From assembly GCF_007859865.1 (NCBI RefSeq), contig NZ_SJPI01000001.1, positions 434,001 to 498,000 of the forward strand: DNA of 64,000 nt. Reading direction: 5' to 3'. Below the pieces are notes generated by a model. That model ran no database searches and had not been told where the DNA came from. It was given only the letters and a program-made list of their open reading frames with translations. This document shows, one piece after another, positions 17,209 to 26,417 of this stretch. The position numbers were made by a program, and so were the translations under genes. Source of the DNA: Rubripirellula amarantea. Lineage in GTDB: Bacteria; Planctomycetota; Planctomycetia; Pirellulales; Pirellulaceae. The stretch's first letter is position 1. Each line of letters begins with the position of its first letter.

Positions 17209-20200
17209 ATGCTTGAAGCAGTTGTCGCTGTTCGCGCTCGTCTTAGCGCCACGATTGTCGCCTTCCTTGTCTTATTCCCCCCTTTCGCGGTTGCCGAAAC
17301 ACCTTCGGCAAACGAGATAAAGATCGAACCCAATCAACGCATTGCGTTGGTTGGCAACTCGACCGCTGAACGGATGAACCTTTTTGGCCACTTCGAAACT
17401 CGTCTGCAGTTGCGTTTGGCGGACAAGCAGCCGGTCATTCGAAACTTTGGCTGGCCCGCCGATGCGGTGTCCATTCAACAGCGTCCCGGAAACTACACGC
17501 AGATTGACGACCCGTATCTGGTGTTCCGTCCCGATATGTTGGTCTGCTTCTTTGGTTTCAACGAATCATTCGATGGTCGCGACGAAGCCACGCTCGCTAA
17601 GTTCGCAAGCGACTATCGCAAGTACATTGATTCGGAAACTAAACGATTGGCAGTCGATGGCCGCAATCCTCGGTTTGTTTTGGTATCGCCCGTTGCCTTT
17701 GAAAGCAGCGGAAATCCGGTGCAACCAGATGGTGTGGAGGAAAACAAGAACCTTGAAGCCTACGCGGCAGTCGTTAAAGAGGTTGCCCAAACCGACGGGC
17801 ATGGATTCGTGGACCTGTTCCATCCGACCTCGCAAGCCTTTGCTGAAACACCGGGCACTCAGTTCACTATCAACGGCATTCACTTAAATGAAGATGGCGA
17901 CTCGTTGGTTGCCGAAATCCTTGAACGCGAGTTATTTGGTCCGGCCGTCACGTCGACCAACGCTGATACCTTCGAACGCATTCGCAAGATCGTCAACGAA
18001 AAATCATGGCTTCACCTTCAAGACTACCGCATGCTCAATGGCTGGTATGTTTATGGCGGACGAAGAACTTGGGACACTGAAACCTTCCCCGGCGAGTTCC
18101 AGAAGATCCGCAAGATGGTTGACGTTCGCGATCGGTACCTTTGGGATTTGGCCACCGGTAACCCTGTTCCCGATGAACCAGATGACTCGGGAACTGGTGA
18201 GGTGTTTATTCCAGAAACAATGTTTGGGTCTCGCGATGATTCTTTCCGGGAAATGAGAGAACCCAAGACGTTGGAGTATCCAACGCCCGAAGCATCGATC
18301 TCGCAAATGACCATTCCCGAGGGTTTTGAGGTCAAACTCTTTGCTTCGGAACGAGAGTTTCCGGAACTCGCAAATCCAACTCAAACTGAGTTCGATAGTC
18401 GCGGACGGCTTTGGGTTTCGTGCATGGTCAACTATCCCCAGTGGTTGCCCGGCAAAGTGAAGCCAGATGATCGGTTGCTTATTTTCGAAGACACCGACAA
18501 CGATGGAAAAGCCGATGTCTGCAAAACGTTCTACGACAAACTGATTTGTCCGACTGGGTTTGAGTTCTACAAGGATGGCGTGTTGGTTATCGACGAACCA
18601 CGAATTTTGTTCTTGCGAGATACCGACGGCGATGACGTTGCCGACGAAGTCACTCATCTTCTCGATGGCATTGGCACGGATGACACCCACCACGCGATGG
18701 GAGCATGGGAATACTCGCCGGGTGGGCGATTGCACATGCTCGAAGGCATTGCGATGTCAACGACATTGGAAACGCCGTGGGGCCCAAAACGTCAAAACGG
18801 AGCTTCGGGAGCCTACGTTTGGGATTTGGAAAGCCAACGAATCAGCCACTTCCGCACGCCTGGGCAATACAACCCATGGTGCCTTGTGTTCGATAAAGAC
18901 GGTAACGGGATCATTGGTGATGGAACCAATGCCCAACAACACTGGACGAATATTCTTTCTAGCGGCGAAGTTGATACCCGCAGTAGCGTCGACGCGATCT
19001 TCAACAACGAAGGCATTCGACCGGCCGCGGGTAATGAAATTCTTAGAACAAGGCAATTCCCTGATGACTATCACAATCAATTAATCTACGCCTGCGTCAT
19101 CAACCTGCACGGGATGCCCGCGTTCGAGATTGGTGACGACGCCGATACGTGTGGGCTCACCGGCAAACGAGTTGACAACTTTCTCGAGTCCACCGACATG
19201 TTCTTCCGACCGGTTGACCCCAAAATTGGCCCCGACGGTGCGTTGTGGTTTGGTGATTGGTGCAACGCGTTGATTGGACACATGCAATATTCGCAGCGAG
19301 ACCCCAATCGCGATCATCAACACGGCCGCATCTATCGAATGTTCTACAAGGACAAGCCTTTGTTGCCCGTCGTTACCCAGGCTTATCGTTCGATCGAAGA
19401 AGTCATCGAGCAACTCACGGCGTTCGAAACACGAACTCGCTATCGAGCTCGGCGTGAACTGCTGGGTCGGGATCGCGACGAAGTCCTTGCTGCGATCGAC
19501 GCTTGGACGAAATCGAGTCAAGATCCCGATGCACTGCGTGAGGCTCTTTGGGTGCAAGAAATGATGCATGCGGTGGATCGCGACTTGGTCGAGCGATTGC
19601 TTGCCGAGAAGGATTTCCGCTATCGCGCCGCCGCGATTCATGTGATCGGCAATGAATGGCGATATCTGCAAAACCCTAACGAATTACTTTGGAAGGGAGC
19701 ACAAGACGAGCACCCACGCGTTCGCTTAGAAACCGTACGTGCCGCGAGTTTGCAACCGACCGAAGAGGCTGTCCAAATTGCCGTTTCGGTTGCGGCCGAG
19801 TCGCGTGACAAATGGATTGACTACGTCCTTGAGCACGCATTGCAGGCGTTGGGTCCGATTTGGGAAAAGGCGGACGACGAGAGATTGATGGCGTCGCTAT
19901 CGCCAGCGGCCAAGACGTTCTTAAACGACTACAAGATTGCTCGCGGCCCTGGAGCCGATGTTCACAAACCTCTAAAAGTTCTGGTGAACGTTGACGCCAA
20001 GGCAAACGACAAGCAAAAAGCACTTTTGGAAGTTGTTGCCGCGGCGAAGGGTGACCGTGATGTCGGTAAGACAGTGTTTACTCGCGTTTGTGCGGCGTGT
20101 CACCAACACGGTGAGCTGGGCAAGAAGTTCGGTCCGCAACTGAGCGGACTTGGTGATCGAATGAGCAAAGAGGAAATCATTCGTTCGATCGTTTGGCCCA

Positions 20201-20940
20201 ACGAGAGTATCGCCAAGGGATACGAGACCATCATGGTTCTGGATTTCGACGGTGTCGCGACCAACGGTTTCATTTTGTCCGAAGATGATGACCAAATCAC
20301 ACTGGGAATTGCGGATGGAAAACAGAAAACGATCCTGAAGGATGACATCGAAATCCGTAAGGACATGAACGCTAGCAGCATGCCCGAAGGCTTGACAGAA
20401 ACAATCGCTCCCAAAGAGTTTTTGGACCTGTTAGCGTTTCTGATGGGCGACTGGATCGCCACAAATCCGAACCTCGACTACAACCTTCAAAGTAACAATG
20501 GCCTCAAAGAAGTATCGCGTCAGACTCACGTCAAGCTTGGTCCGGGTTTTCCAGCGGGGTTGAACGAAGAGGCTACACACCTTCTAAGTCACGAAGGAGT
20601 TCGGAACTACAGTTTCGCTGTTCATTCGCCCAATAAGCCCACAGACCAAAACTTCGTCGTGATTCGGTTTAATGAACCGACCAAGGTGGGACACGTGAAG
20701 ATCTTTAATCGCCGGGATGCCGTTTTTCACGACCGAGCGAAAGGCATCGCAATGTGGACAAGCAACGATGGTGTAGAGTGGACCCAAGTCTGGCATAGCG
20801 ACGAAGCTTATCCCGACTGGTCATTCGGGCTCTCGATGGATCAGCCGATCAAGTATGCAAAGATTGGACTAACCAAGCCCGGCATTTTCCATATCGACCG
20901 AGTCACGTTCTACGGCGAAATCGTGCCTGAGCAAGAGTGA
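17209..20940 (+). CDS. SGNH / PVC-dehydrogenase / cytochrome c protein with discoidin-like tail
   Basis: Exported protein of 1243 aa, a divergent paralogue of the gene at 12439-16965. It has the same N-terminal SGNH-like domain (F-F-G-F-N-E-S-F-D-G occurs in both), the PVC dehydrogenase-like propeller and HEAT-like repeats. It lacks the copper domain. The haem site is C961-A-A-C-H965. After the haem domain comes a strand-rich region (about 1090-1240, with A-M-W-T-S-N-D-G-V-E-W-T) that resembles an F5/8 type C discoidin fold and may bind carbohydrate. The two genes share a 243-bp divergent promoter region. Confidence 0.88.
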   Translation: MLEAVVAVRARLSATIVAFLVLFPPFAVAETPSANEIKIEPNQRIALVGNSTAERMNLFGHFETRLQLRLADKQPVIRNFGWPADAVSIQQRPGNYTQIDDPYLVFRPDMLVCFFGFNESFDGRDEATLAKFASDYRKYIDSETKRLAVDGRNPRFVLVSPVAFESSGNPVQPDGVEENKNLEAYAAVVKEVAQTDGHGFVDLFHPTSQAFAETPGTQFTINGIHLNEDGDSLVAEILERELFGPAVTSTNADTFERIRKIVNEKSWLHLQDYRMLNGWYVYGGRRTWDTETFPGEFQKIRKMVDVRDRYLWDLATGNPVPDEPDDSGTGEVFIPETMFGSRDDSFREMREPKTLEYPTPEASISQMTIPEGFEVKLFASEREFPELANPTQTEFDSRGRLWVSCMVNYPQWLPGKVKPDDRLLIFEDTDNDGKADVCKTFYDKLICPTGFEFYKDGVLVIDEPRILFLRDTDGDDVADEVTHLLDGIGTDDTHHAMGAWEYSPGGRLHMLEGIAMSTTLETPWGPKRQNGASGAYVWDLESQRISHFRTPGQYNPWCLVFDKDGNGIIGDGTNAQQHWTNILSSGEVDTRSSVDAIFNNEGIRPAAGNEILRTRQFPDDYHNQLIYACVINLHGMPAFEIGDDADTCGLTGKRVDNFLESTDMFFRPVDPKIGPDGALWFGDWCNALIGHMQYSQRDPNRDHQHGRIYRMFYKDKPLLPVVTQAYRSIEEVIEQLTAFETRTRYRARRELLGRDRDEVLAAIDAWTKSSQDPDALREALWVQEMMHAVDRDLVERLLAEKDFRYRAAAIHVIGNEWRYLQNPNELLWKGAQDEHPRVRLETVRAASLQPTEEAVQIAVSVAAESRDKWIDYVLEHALQALGPIWEKADDERLMASLSPAAKTFLNDYKIARGPGADVHKPLKVLVNVDAKANDKQKALLEVVAAAKGDRDVGKTVFTRVCAACHQHGELGKKFGPQLSGLGDRMSKEEIIRSIVWPNESIAKGYETIMVLDFDGVATNGFILSEDDDQITLGIADGKQKTILKDDIEIRKDMNASSMPEGLTETIAPKEFLDLLAFLMGDWIATNPNLDYNLQSNNGLKEVSRQTHVKLGPGFPAGLNEEATHLLSHEGVRNYSFAVHSPNKPTDQNFVVIRFNEPTKVGHVKIFNRRDAVFHDRAKGIAMWTSNDGVEWTQVWHSDEAYPDWSFGLSMDQPIKYAKIGLTKPGIFHIDRVTFYGEIVPEQE

Positions 20941-21042
20941 AAACAGCCCAGCGTTGAATCAGGACCAGTTCTGGTTCTCGAAAAACGACAAGTCCAGACG
21001 AAGCAACCGTTCTGGACGAACGCAAATCAGGGCGTCGCGTTC

Positions 21043-21264
21043 TTAAGACGCGACGTCCACTCGGTTGATGACTCGCAAACCGCATGCGACGCTTCGCACG
21101 GCCTCTTGAGCGAGTTGCTTGTGGTAGAAACTGCGAACGCTGCCAGTTAGCTGCAAGTCATTGTTGCTTCGATCCACGCGGATCATACGCAATTCGCGAA
21201 CTGAGCTTTTCGCCAACGCGGCGTTAGCCGCATCGGCAACGTCTTTATTAGGTGTCTTAATCAT
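21043..21264 (-). CDS. Single-domain BON-like mini protein
   Basis: 73 aa. The sequence follows a BON domain: a first helix (A-N-A-A-L-A-K-S), then R-M-I-R-V-D, N-D-L-Q-L-T-G-S-V-R-S, a helix (Q-L-A-Q-E-A-V-R) and a final strand (G-L-R-V-I-N-R-V-D-V). BON domains bind phospholipid or attach to other envelope proteins. No signal peptide is present, so it appears cytoplasmic. An 8-bp perfect stem spans its stop codon (21033-21040/21048-21055), which may act as a 3' stabiliser or weak terminator. Confidence 0.75.
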   Translation of the reverse strand: MIKTPNKDVADAANAALAKSSVRELRMIRVDRSNNDLQLTGSVRSFYHKQLAQEAVRSVACGLRVINRVDVAS

Positions 21265-21670
21265 CCGTTATCTTTCAGCGAAACCTTAAGCAGCGTGCGG
21301 TGAACGATCAGAGCATTCACAACCTCTGAACTATCCCACATCTCTAAGAATTTGCCTATGCGAAAAAGTAAAAACGCCCATTGGCAAACTTGCGAAGCAA
21401 TTCCAACCCGTTCAACGCGAACCTTCGAGACGATCGCCAGAGACACCGCAGTCCATACGCGTTGCTAGCAATCCTTTTGTTCGTTCAACACCCTCCGCTG
21501 TAGCGACATGCTCAATGTGAAACCTCTCGAATTGGGTTATGCCGATTAGGAGGGAACGAACGGTTTTTAAACGCAAAGACATGCAACTATGGCAGGGTGT
21601 GGTTTGACCTTGGTCAGCAGCAACCTAAGAAATTCTGGGGAATCCACACGACGCATTGGATAGAAAACGC
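21265..21670. other. 406-bp divergent intergenic region
   Basis: It lies between the BON mini gene and the GGDEF gene, so both promoters should be here. An 8-bp inverted repeat GTTCGTTC/GAACGAAC lies near 21480 and 21555. No gene or known RNA is seen. Confidence 0.4.
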
Positions 21671-23254
21671 ATGATTTGGCTCGATTATTTCATTCCGCTT
21701 AGTTGCGGTGGCGGAGGTGTTGCTTGCGGTTGGGTCATGAACGCCCTCAGCCGACAAGGCGCACCACCGAACGTTCCTCGAAAAACCGCTGCGGCGGAAC
21801 TTGCAACCGAGTCGGTTCCCGTCGAAACGATGGAAGCCAAGCAAAAACGCATTGCGGCAGTGGCAGAGCAATTACAGTCCTATGCCAAGACGATGGCAGC
21901 AGACGTCGACGCTCATCAAACTCGCGTCAAAGAGGTCAATCACACGTTGACCAATAATCAAACCCAGGCTCCCGAAGCGGTGCTTGAAGCCATTCACGAG
22001 CTGATCGCGTCGAACGAAACGATGCAAAATCAGCTTCAGGATGCTCACGACCGCATTCATGAACAAGCATTGCAGATTGAGTCAGCGGAACGACGAGCAG
22101 AGACCGATGCCCTGACCCGCGTGGCCAACCGCGCCGCCTTTGATAAGCATTTGCAATCTCAACACGCTCTTGGAACCGGGAAGGCCGGTTCGCTGGCGAT
22201 GCTCGATGTCGACCACTTCAAGAAATTCAACGATGTGTACGGCCACCGTGCGGGCGATGAGGTCTTGAGAGTCGTCGCTGGTATGATGCACTCACGATTG
22301 AACAAACACGGTCTTGTGGCTCGATACGGTGGCGAGGAGTTCGCGATCATTTTGGATGGCAAGAGCTTGGAAGAAGCCTCCCTGCTTGTCGAATCCGCCC
22401 GCATGGCAATTAGTCAGCGTGAGATTCTGTTTGAAGGAAAACGGCTTCGCGTAACTGCATCAGTCGGCGTCGCCGCTCTGGAGTCCGACGAATCCATCGA
22501 ACAATGGGTTCAACGTGCTGATGATGGTCTCTATCGGTCCAAGGAGAAAGGACGAGACTGCGGCCACAGCATGAAACGCTCCAAAGCCACCCTGATCCAA
22601 GCAAAACGAATCAGTAACCTGGCTTCGCCTGATCAAGCACCCGAACGAGAATCTGCGTCCATCGAAGCGGCTTCGATCGACTTGGACGACGTCTTTTCCC
22701 TCGATGATGACGAAATGATCGGCGGTAGCGAAGGCGAACAGGCGAGCAAAAACTCTCCGCCGAGCGATCCTTCGACCTCAGAGACCGTGGCGGCGGGACC
22801 TCTTGCCAGCCTGCCTAATCACAACGCATTACGAGAGACGTTTGAAGACATCCTCAAGCGGGCTCAGACCAGTGCGTCGATGTCGATCATGGCGATCTCA
22901 TGCAATGGTCCGGCTAACTCAACAACGATGCGATCCTTAGTTCAGATTGTTCGAGCGACCCTGCGTTCCGTGGACCGCCTGGGCTACGAGAACGATTCAA
23001 CATTGCTGGTGTGCATGCCTTCGGTGGATCCGTCGACTGCTCAAGCCAGAGGACTTCAGATTTGTCGCTCAGCGGGTGCAGTGGGCATCAAACAAACGGA
23101 CACTGGCGAGAACATGGTTTCCGTCGGCATTGCCCCTGCGGCCGAGGAAAGTGACTTTGAAGAAATCGTCAGAGCGGCAATGGACATGTCCGTTCGCGGA
23201 CGCGTGCCCGGCATGCGGCCGGTTGTCTTTGCTGATGCCGTGACAACAACCTAA
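21671..23254 (+). CDS. Diguanylate cyclase with second, degenerate GGDEF-like domain
   Basis: 527 aa from ATG 21671 (an in-frame TTG lies five codons upstream). A short hydrophobic N-terminus is followed by a coiled coil (about 55-140) and a GGDEF domain with intact signature G220-G-E-E-F224 and the D-V-D-H-F-K-K-F-N-D metal/substrate segment. That is the pattern of active c-di-GMP synthases. No RxxD inhibitory site precedes it. After an acidic linker, a C-terminal domain (about 375-525) keeps the fold pattern and ends S-V-G-I-A but has no GGDEF motif, so it is likely inactive or regulatory. Confidence 0.88.
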   Translation: MIWLDYFIPLSCGGGGVACGWVMNALSRQGAPPNVPRKTAAAELATESVPVETMEAKQKRIAAVAEQLQSYAKTMAADVDAHQTRVKEVNHTLTNNQTQAPEAVLEAIHELIASNETMQNQLQDAHDRIHEQALQIESAERRAETDALTRVANRAAFDKHLQSQHALGTGKAGSLAMLDVDHFKKFNDVYGHRAGDEVLRVVAGMMHSRLNKHGLVARYGGEEFAIILDGKSLEEASLLVESARMAISQREILFEGKRLRVTASVGVAALESDESIEQWVQRADDGLYRSKEKGRDCGHSMKRSKATLIQAKRISNLASPDQAPERESASIEAASIDLDDVFSLDDDEMIGGSEGEQASKNSPPSDPSTSETVAAGPLASLPNHNALRETFEDILKRAQTSASMSIMAISCNGPANSTTMRSLVQIVRATLRSVDRLGYENDSTLLVCMPSVDPSTAQARGLQICRSAGAVGIKQTDTGENMVSVGIAPAAEESDFEEIVRAAMDMSVRGRVPGMRPVVFADAVTTT

Positions 23255-23326
23255 GGTCACTCACGTATCTTTTGAAAAAACGTTTGCGGTCGATCATTGG
23301 ATCACCACCGTTAGCGTCTATCACTG

Positions 23327-23368
23327 ACGTTCTTTCCTTCGAAAACACGAGGGAAAGAACGTTTTTTT
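23327..23368 (+). terminator. Rho-independent terminator after the GGDEF gene
   Basis: An 11-bp perfect stem (23327-23337 with 23352-23362), a loop of about 14 bases, and a run of seven T. It sits 72 bases after the GGDEF stop. Confidence 0.9.
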
Positions 23369-23696
23369 GATTGTGTGTAAATCCGGCTTGACCCTGTTGG
23401 TAGCCAGCCCCTATCCTCCGCGACATGTTGAGGGTTGGCCTGGCCAACACAAAACATTTGGCATTCAAATGCAACGCGGTCACGCACTGGTAATCATTTT
23501 CTGTTTACTGCGGACACACGGCATTTTGACATCACATGGATGTGGCGTCATGGCGGTGGCTTTGTTATTGAATGAGCTTCGGTAGGCCCCATGCAGGATG
23601 CTCGGGCTTCATCGAACACCAATCCACCGGCTCCCGGAACTGAAGCGCGTCGTCCTCCGCCCCCCTAGGACCTCGTTCTTTCCGGGAGCTTTTTTT
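23369..23696 (+). ncRNA. Candidate orphan small RNA bounded by two terminators
   Basis: After the first terminator there is a second one at 23630-23696 on the same strand with no convincing gene between them. The interval has several hairpins: GTTGGCC-T-GGCCAAC near 23431-23447, CATTTG/CAAATG near 23456-23472 and an interrupted stem near 23528-23552. A terminator without an upstream gene implies a transcript of up to about 300 nt. No known RNA family is recognised, and the promoter is not identified. A 72-codon open frame here starts with TTG inside the first terminator and looks spurious. Confidence 0.3.
23630..23696 (+). terminator. Terminator-like long hairpin with T run
   Basis: A 10-bp stem (23630-23639 with 23680-23689) encloses a 40-base loop that has its own 5-bp stem (GTCCT/AGGAC). 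Seven T follow at 23690-23696. The loop is longer than in most terminators. Confidence 0.65.
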
Positions 23697-23970
23697 ATGC
23701 GCGGACCCAAAATCAGGAACTGCTGATCCATTTGCGGAGTCGCCAGTTCCACGCTCAGGAAACACGTCTCTTCCACGCTCCGAAGACTCGTTCCAACCCG
23801 CTGGGAAACAACTGCGGCCGGAACCACCGGACCCCTCTTGCAATTCAAATGCATTTGCATCAAGATTTCGTTCACGGGTCAGAACCCGCGTGACGAAGTA
23901 CTGCACAGGCCCGCCATTTGCATGGCCAGCAAGACCTCACAGTCCCCACCCCAGCGTGATTTAAGTTTCC
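23697..23970. other. Upstream region of the MerC-like gene
   Basis: No gene is supported. An imperfect hairpin centred near 23882 (ACGGGTCAGAACCCG core) is the only clear structure. Minus-strand open frames that cross it have unlike-protein composition. Confidence 0.35.
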
Positions 23971-24540
23971 GTGTCGAACTCGCTTTTCCATCCTGATTTC
24001 GCCTCCAACCAGCCAAACAAGGCTTTGGTCGGCTGTCGTTGCGATGACGGTACGACTGGTCAGAGTACAGATCGGCTGGGGATTTTACTTTCACTGGCTT
24101 GCGCGATCCACTGCCTTTGTCTTCCATTCTTGCTTGCAGCTTTGCCATGGATGACATCAGTGCGATTTTTGGCAAACCCGGTCGTGCACCAACTTGCCGC
24201 AGTTGCCTGTACTGTCATCATTTTTCGAGCAATTTGGCCGGGACTCAAGCGTGGCAACGACGCGACGGTTGAAATTCTTGCCGCGACGGGATTAGCGTTA
24301 CTATTGGCGGCGGCCTTTGTGTTGCCCGCAGCCTGCTGCGACGAACAGTGTCGTCGGCCCGATAGCTCCGCAGCCGTTGCTGGAATGATTTGGAGCCACT
24401 CACTGATCTCTGCCAACGCGATCACGTCTTGGTTTGGCCCCAGTGTTATGGCGATGGTCAGTTTCATCCAAGTTTGGATGACTCCCGTAGGCGGGATCCT
24501 AATCGCCACGGCTCACGGATTGAACTTGCGAAAGCGGTAG
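23971..24540 (+). CDS. MerC domain-containing membrane protein
   Basis: 189 aa. The first membrane span carries A-C-A-I-H-C-L-C-L-P-F-L, the cysteine/His pattern of the MerC mercury-transport family (A-x-H-C-L). Further spans follow (V-A-C-T-V-I-I-F-R-A-I-W, then G-L-A-L-L-L-A-A-A-F-V-L). The ending G-G-I-L-I-A-T-A-H-G-L-N-L-R is typical of MerC-domain proteins. Cysteine pairs at C-R-C and A-A-C-C-D-E-Q-C could bind metal. There is no merA, merR or other mercury gene nearby, so a housekeeping metal or unknown role is just as likely. The start codon is a GTG at 23971. Confidence 0.75.
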   Translation: MSNSLFHPDFASNQPNKALVGCRCDDGTTGQSTDRLGILLSLACAIHCLCLPFLLAALPWMTSVRFLANPVVHQLAAVACTVIIFRAIWPGLKRGNDATVEILAATGLALLLAAAFVLPAACCDEQCRRPDSSAAVAGMIWSHSLISANAITSWFGPSVMAMVSFIQVWMTPVGGILIATAHGLNLRKR

Positions 24541-24594
24541 CGTCCGCACGAACGAAGGGCCATCGACTTGCCCATCGACGCGTAATTTCGGTCT

Positions 24595-25350
24595 CTAGCC
24601 GCCTTGCTTTGGCTCAAAGACAAACCGGTAGCCCGCGTCTCGAATCGTCAGCAGATGAATTGGGGCGGTACTATCAGGCTCAAATATTTTGCGCAGTCGG
24701 GCGATGAACTGATCCACCGCTCGCGTTTGCAGATTCCCTGAGACTCCCCACACTTCACGCAACAACTCTTCGCGACTGATCACGCGTCCTTCATTTTCAA
24801 CGAAGTACTTCAGCAACTTCAATTCTTTGGGCGTCATTCGGACGAGCTCGCCATCGACTTCGACCTCGTGAGTGTCAAAGTTCGCTTTGACGCTACCGAA
24901 GCTAACCTGCGTTATTTTTTCCGCGGAGAGTCGGGCGCCGGCGGGACGCTGACTAACCTTGCTGGCTCGGGCTCTGACTTGCAACAAGTTCTTAATCCGG
25001 CTTAACAATTCATCGAGCTCGAAAGGCTTGCTCATGTATTGGTTTGCACCGGCATCGAAACCTCGCGTCCGATCTTCGGCCAAGGTTCGTGCGGACAACA
25101 TCAAGACGGGAATTTCAATCCCACCGTCACGGATGGCTTCGCACACGGAATAGCCACTCATGCCCGGCAACATCAAATCCAGAACGACAAGATCAATGGA
25201 ATCGCCCGCTCCATCGAGGATGCGCAGGGCCGTCGGACCATCCTCGACCAGGGTTACACGATAACCTTCGGCTTCGAGGTTGTACTTAATGCCTACACCG
25301 AGGTGCTTCTCGTCTTCGACAACCAAGATATGGGAATGCTGATGAACCAC
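24595..25350 (-). CDS. OmpR/PhoB-type response regulator
   Basis: 251 aa. The receiver domain has Asp58 (V-V-L-D-L-M-L-P-G) as phosphoacceptor, the acidic D-E pair near the start and Lys108. The C-terminal winged helix (residues about 150-245) has the OmpR-type end Y-R-F-V. It lies 80 bp downstream of the histidine kinase gene on the same strand and is very likely its partner. Target genes cannot be told from the sequence. Confidence 0.93.
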   Translation of the reverse strand: MVHQHSHILVVEDEKHLGVGIKYNLEAEGYRVTLVEDGPTALRILDGAGDSIDLVVLDLMLPGMSGYSVCEAIRDGGIEIPVLMLSARTLAEDRTRGFDAGANQYMSKPFELDELLSRIKNLLQVRARASKVSQRPAGARLSAEKITQVSFGSVKANFDTHEVEVDGELVRMTPKELKLLKYFVENEGRVISREELLREVWGVSGNLQTRAVDQFIARLRKIFEPDSTAPIHLLTIRDAGYRFVFEPKQGG

Positions 25351-25430
25351 GGCGATACGCGTTGAAAATTCAGGGATAACACAAACGAAAAACTAACTAG
25401 AACCAGACGATTCGCAATCCGAAGCGACGT

Positions 25431-26417
25431 TCAAGACGACCTCAGTTGAGGCTCTGCATTGGGATCTGCACGCACCTCCACATCGGATGGAGAAGCCGTG
25501 TCTGCAGCGACCACAGGGCCCAATGTAACTTCAAACTGGGTCCCCGAACCTTCCGAACGATCGCCAACACGAACTGTGCCCCCTAATTCCTTGGTGACAG
25601 TCCGGACCAAGTACAAACCTAATCCCGTTCCGGGGGTACTTCGTTCAAGCTCGCTTCCAAGCCGGACAAAACGCCCGAAGATCTTACGACGTTGGTTGGC
25701 AGGGATTCCAGCTCCATTGTCGCGAATATAAACGCTCACCTGGTTGTTTGGTTCGACGCGGGTGGAAACTTCGACTTCAGGCGGCGAGCCTCCATACTTA
25801 ACTGCATTGTCGATCAAGTTGCGAAACAATATTTCTAACTGAATCAACTGGCTCCGCAAGTAAATGGGGTCTGACTTGACGTCGACCGTCTCATTCGACA
25901 AACGATATCTCGCGCACGTCGCCTCACCGCATTGCCGCAGCAGATCATCCAACCGAACGATCTCTTCGCTCGCCGGTTCGCCGCCACGTTCAATGCGGGC
26001 CGCGTCCAGCAAATGACTGATTAGCGAATCAAGTCGCTCGACATCCTCAAGCATGAACTGGTGAAAGTCCTTTTGCTGCTGTTCATCAACGACCCGCAGA
26101 TTCATGGTCTGCAAATACAACTTCAAAGACGCGATCGGACTTTTCAGTTCGTGGGTCACCGCGTCGATGAAATTCGATTGCCGCCGATTGAGATTGAACG
26201 CTTTGACGGTCAAAGTCAGATACGCGATCACCCCCGCTAATATCACGGCCAACAAAATCGTGCCCGTCGCCAGCAGGGCATAGAACAACGACGTTGATTC
26301 TAAGCCGTAAATCCCAAGGAAATTGCCCGCGATCCAAACCGCAGTCAGGATCACCACCAAGATGATCATCACCACACCTAGGGTGATGGGCGCTCGCAAT
26401 GAACGTCTTTCAAACAC
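25431..26417 (-). CDS. Membrane sensor histidine kinase
   Basis: 328 aa. Two membrane spans (about 10-32 and 44-70) enclose only a short loop, so there is almost no periplasmic sensor; it probably senses membrane state or a partner protein. The HisKA box is T-H89-E-L-K-S-P. The ATPase domain has N-L-I-D-N-A-V-K-Y (N box), D-N-G-A-G-I (G1) and G-T-G-L-G-L-Y-L (G2). It precedes the OmpR-type regulator and should phosphorylate it. Confidence 0.92.
   Translation of the reverse strand: MFERRSLRAPITLGVVMIILVVILTAVWIAGNFLGIYGLESTSLFYALLATGTILLAVILAGVIAYLTLTVKAFNLNRRQSNFIDAVTHELKSPIASLKLYLQTMNLRVVDEQQQKDFHQFMLEDVERLDSLISHLLDAARIERGGEPASEEIVRLDDLLRQCGEATCARYRLSNETVDVKSDPIYLRSQLIQLEILFRNLIDNAVKYGGSPPEVEVSTRVEPNNQVSVYIRDNGAGIPANQRRKIFGRFVRLGSELERSTPGTGLGLYLVRTVTKELGGTVRVGDRSEGSGTQFEVTLGPVVAADTASPSDVEVRADPNAEPQLRSS

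Noticed and set aside
23367-23585. A 72-codon plus-strand frame after the GGDEF terminator
   Set aside because: Begins with TTG inside the terminator, no ribosome site, and has no recognisable domain.
23565-23906. Overlapping minus-strand frames (113 and 88 codons)
   Set aside because: They run through a strong hairpin with T run on the other strand and have unlikely composition.
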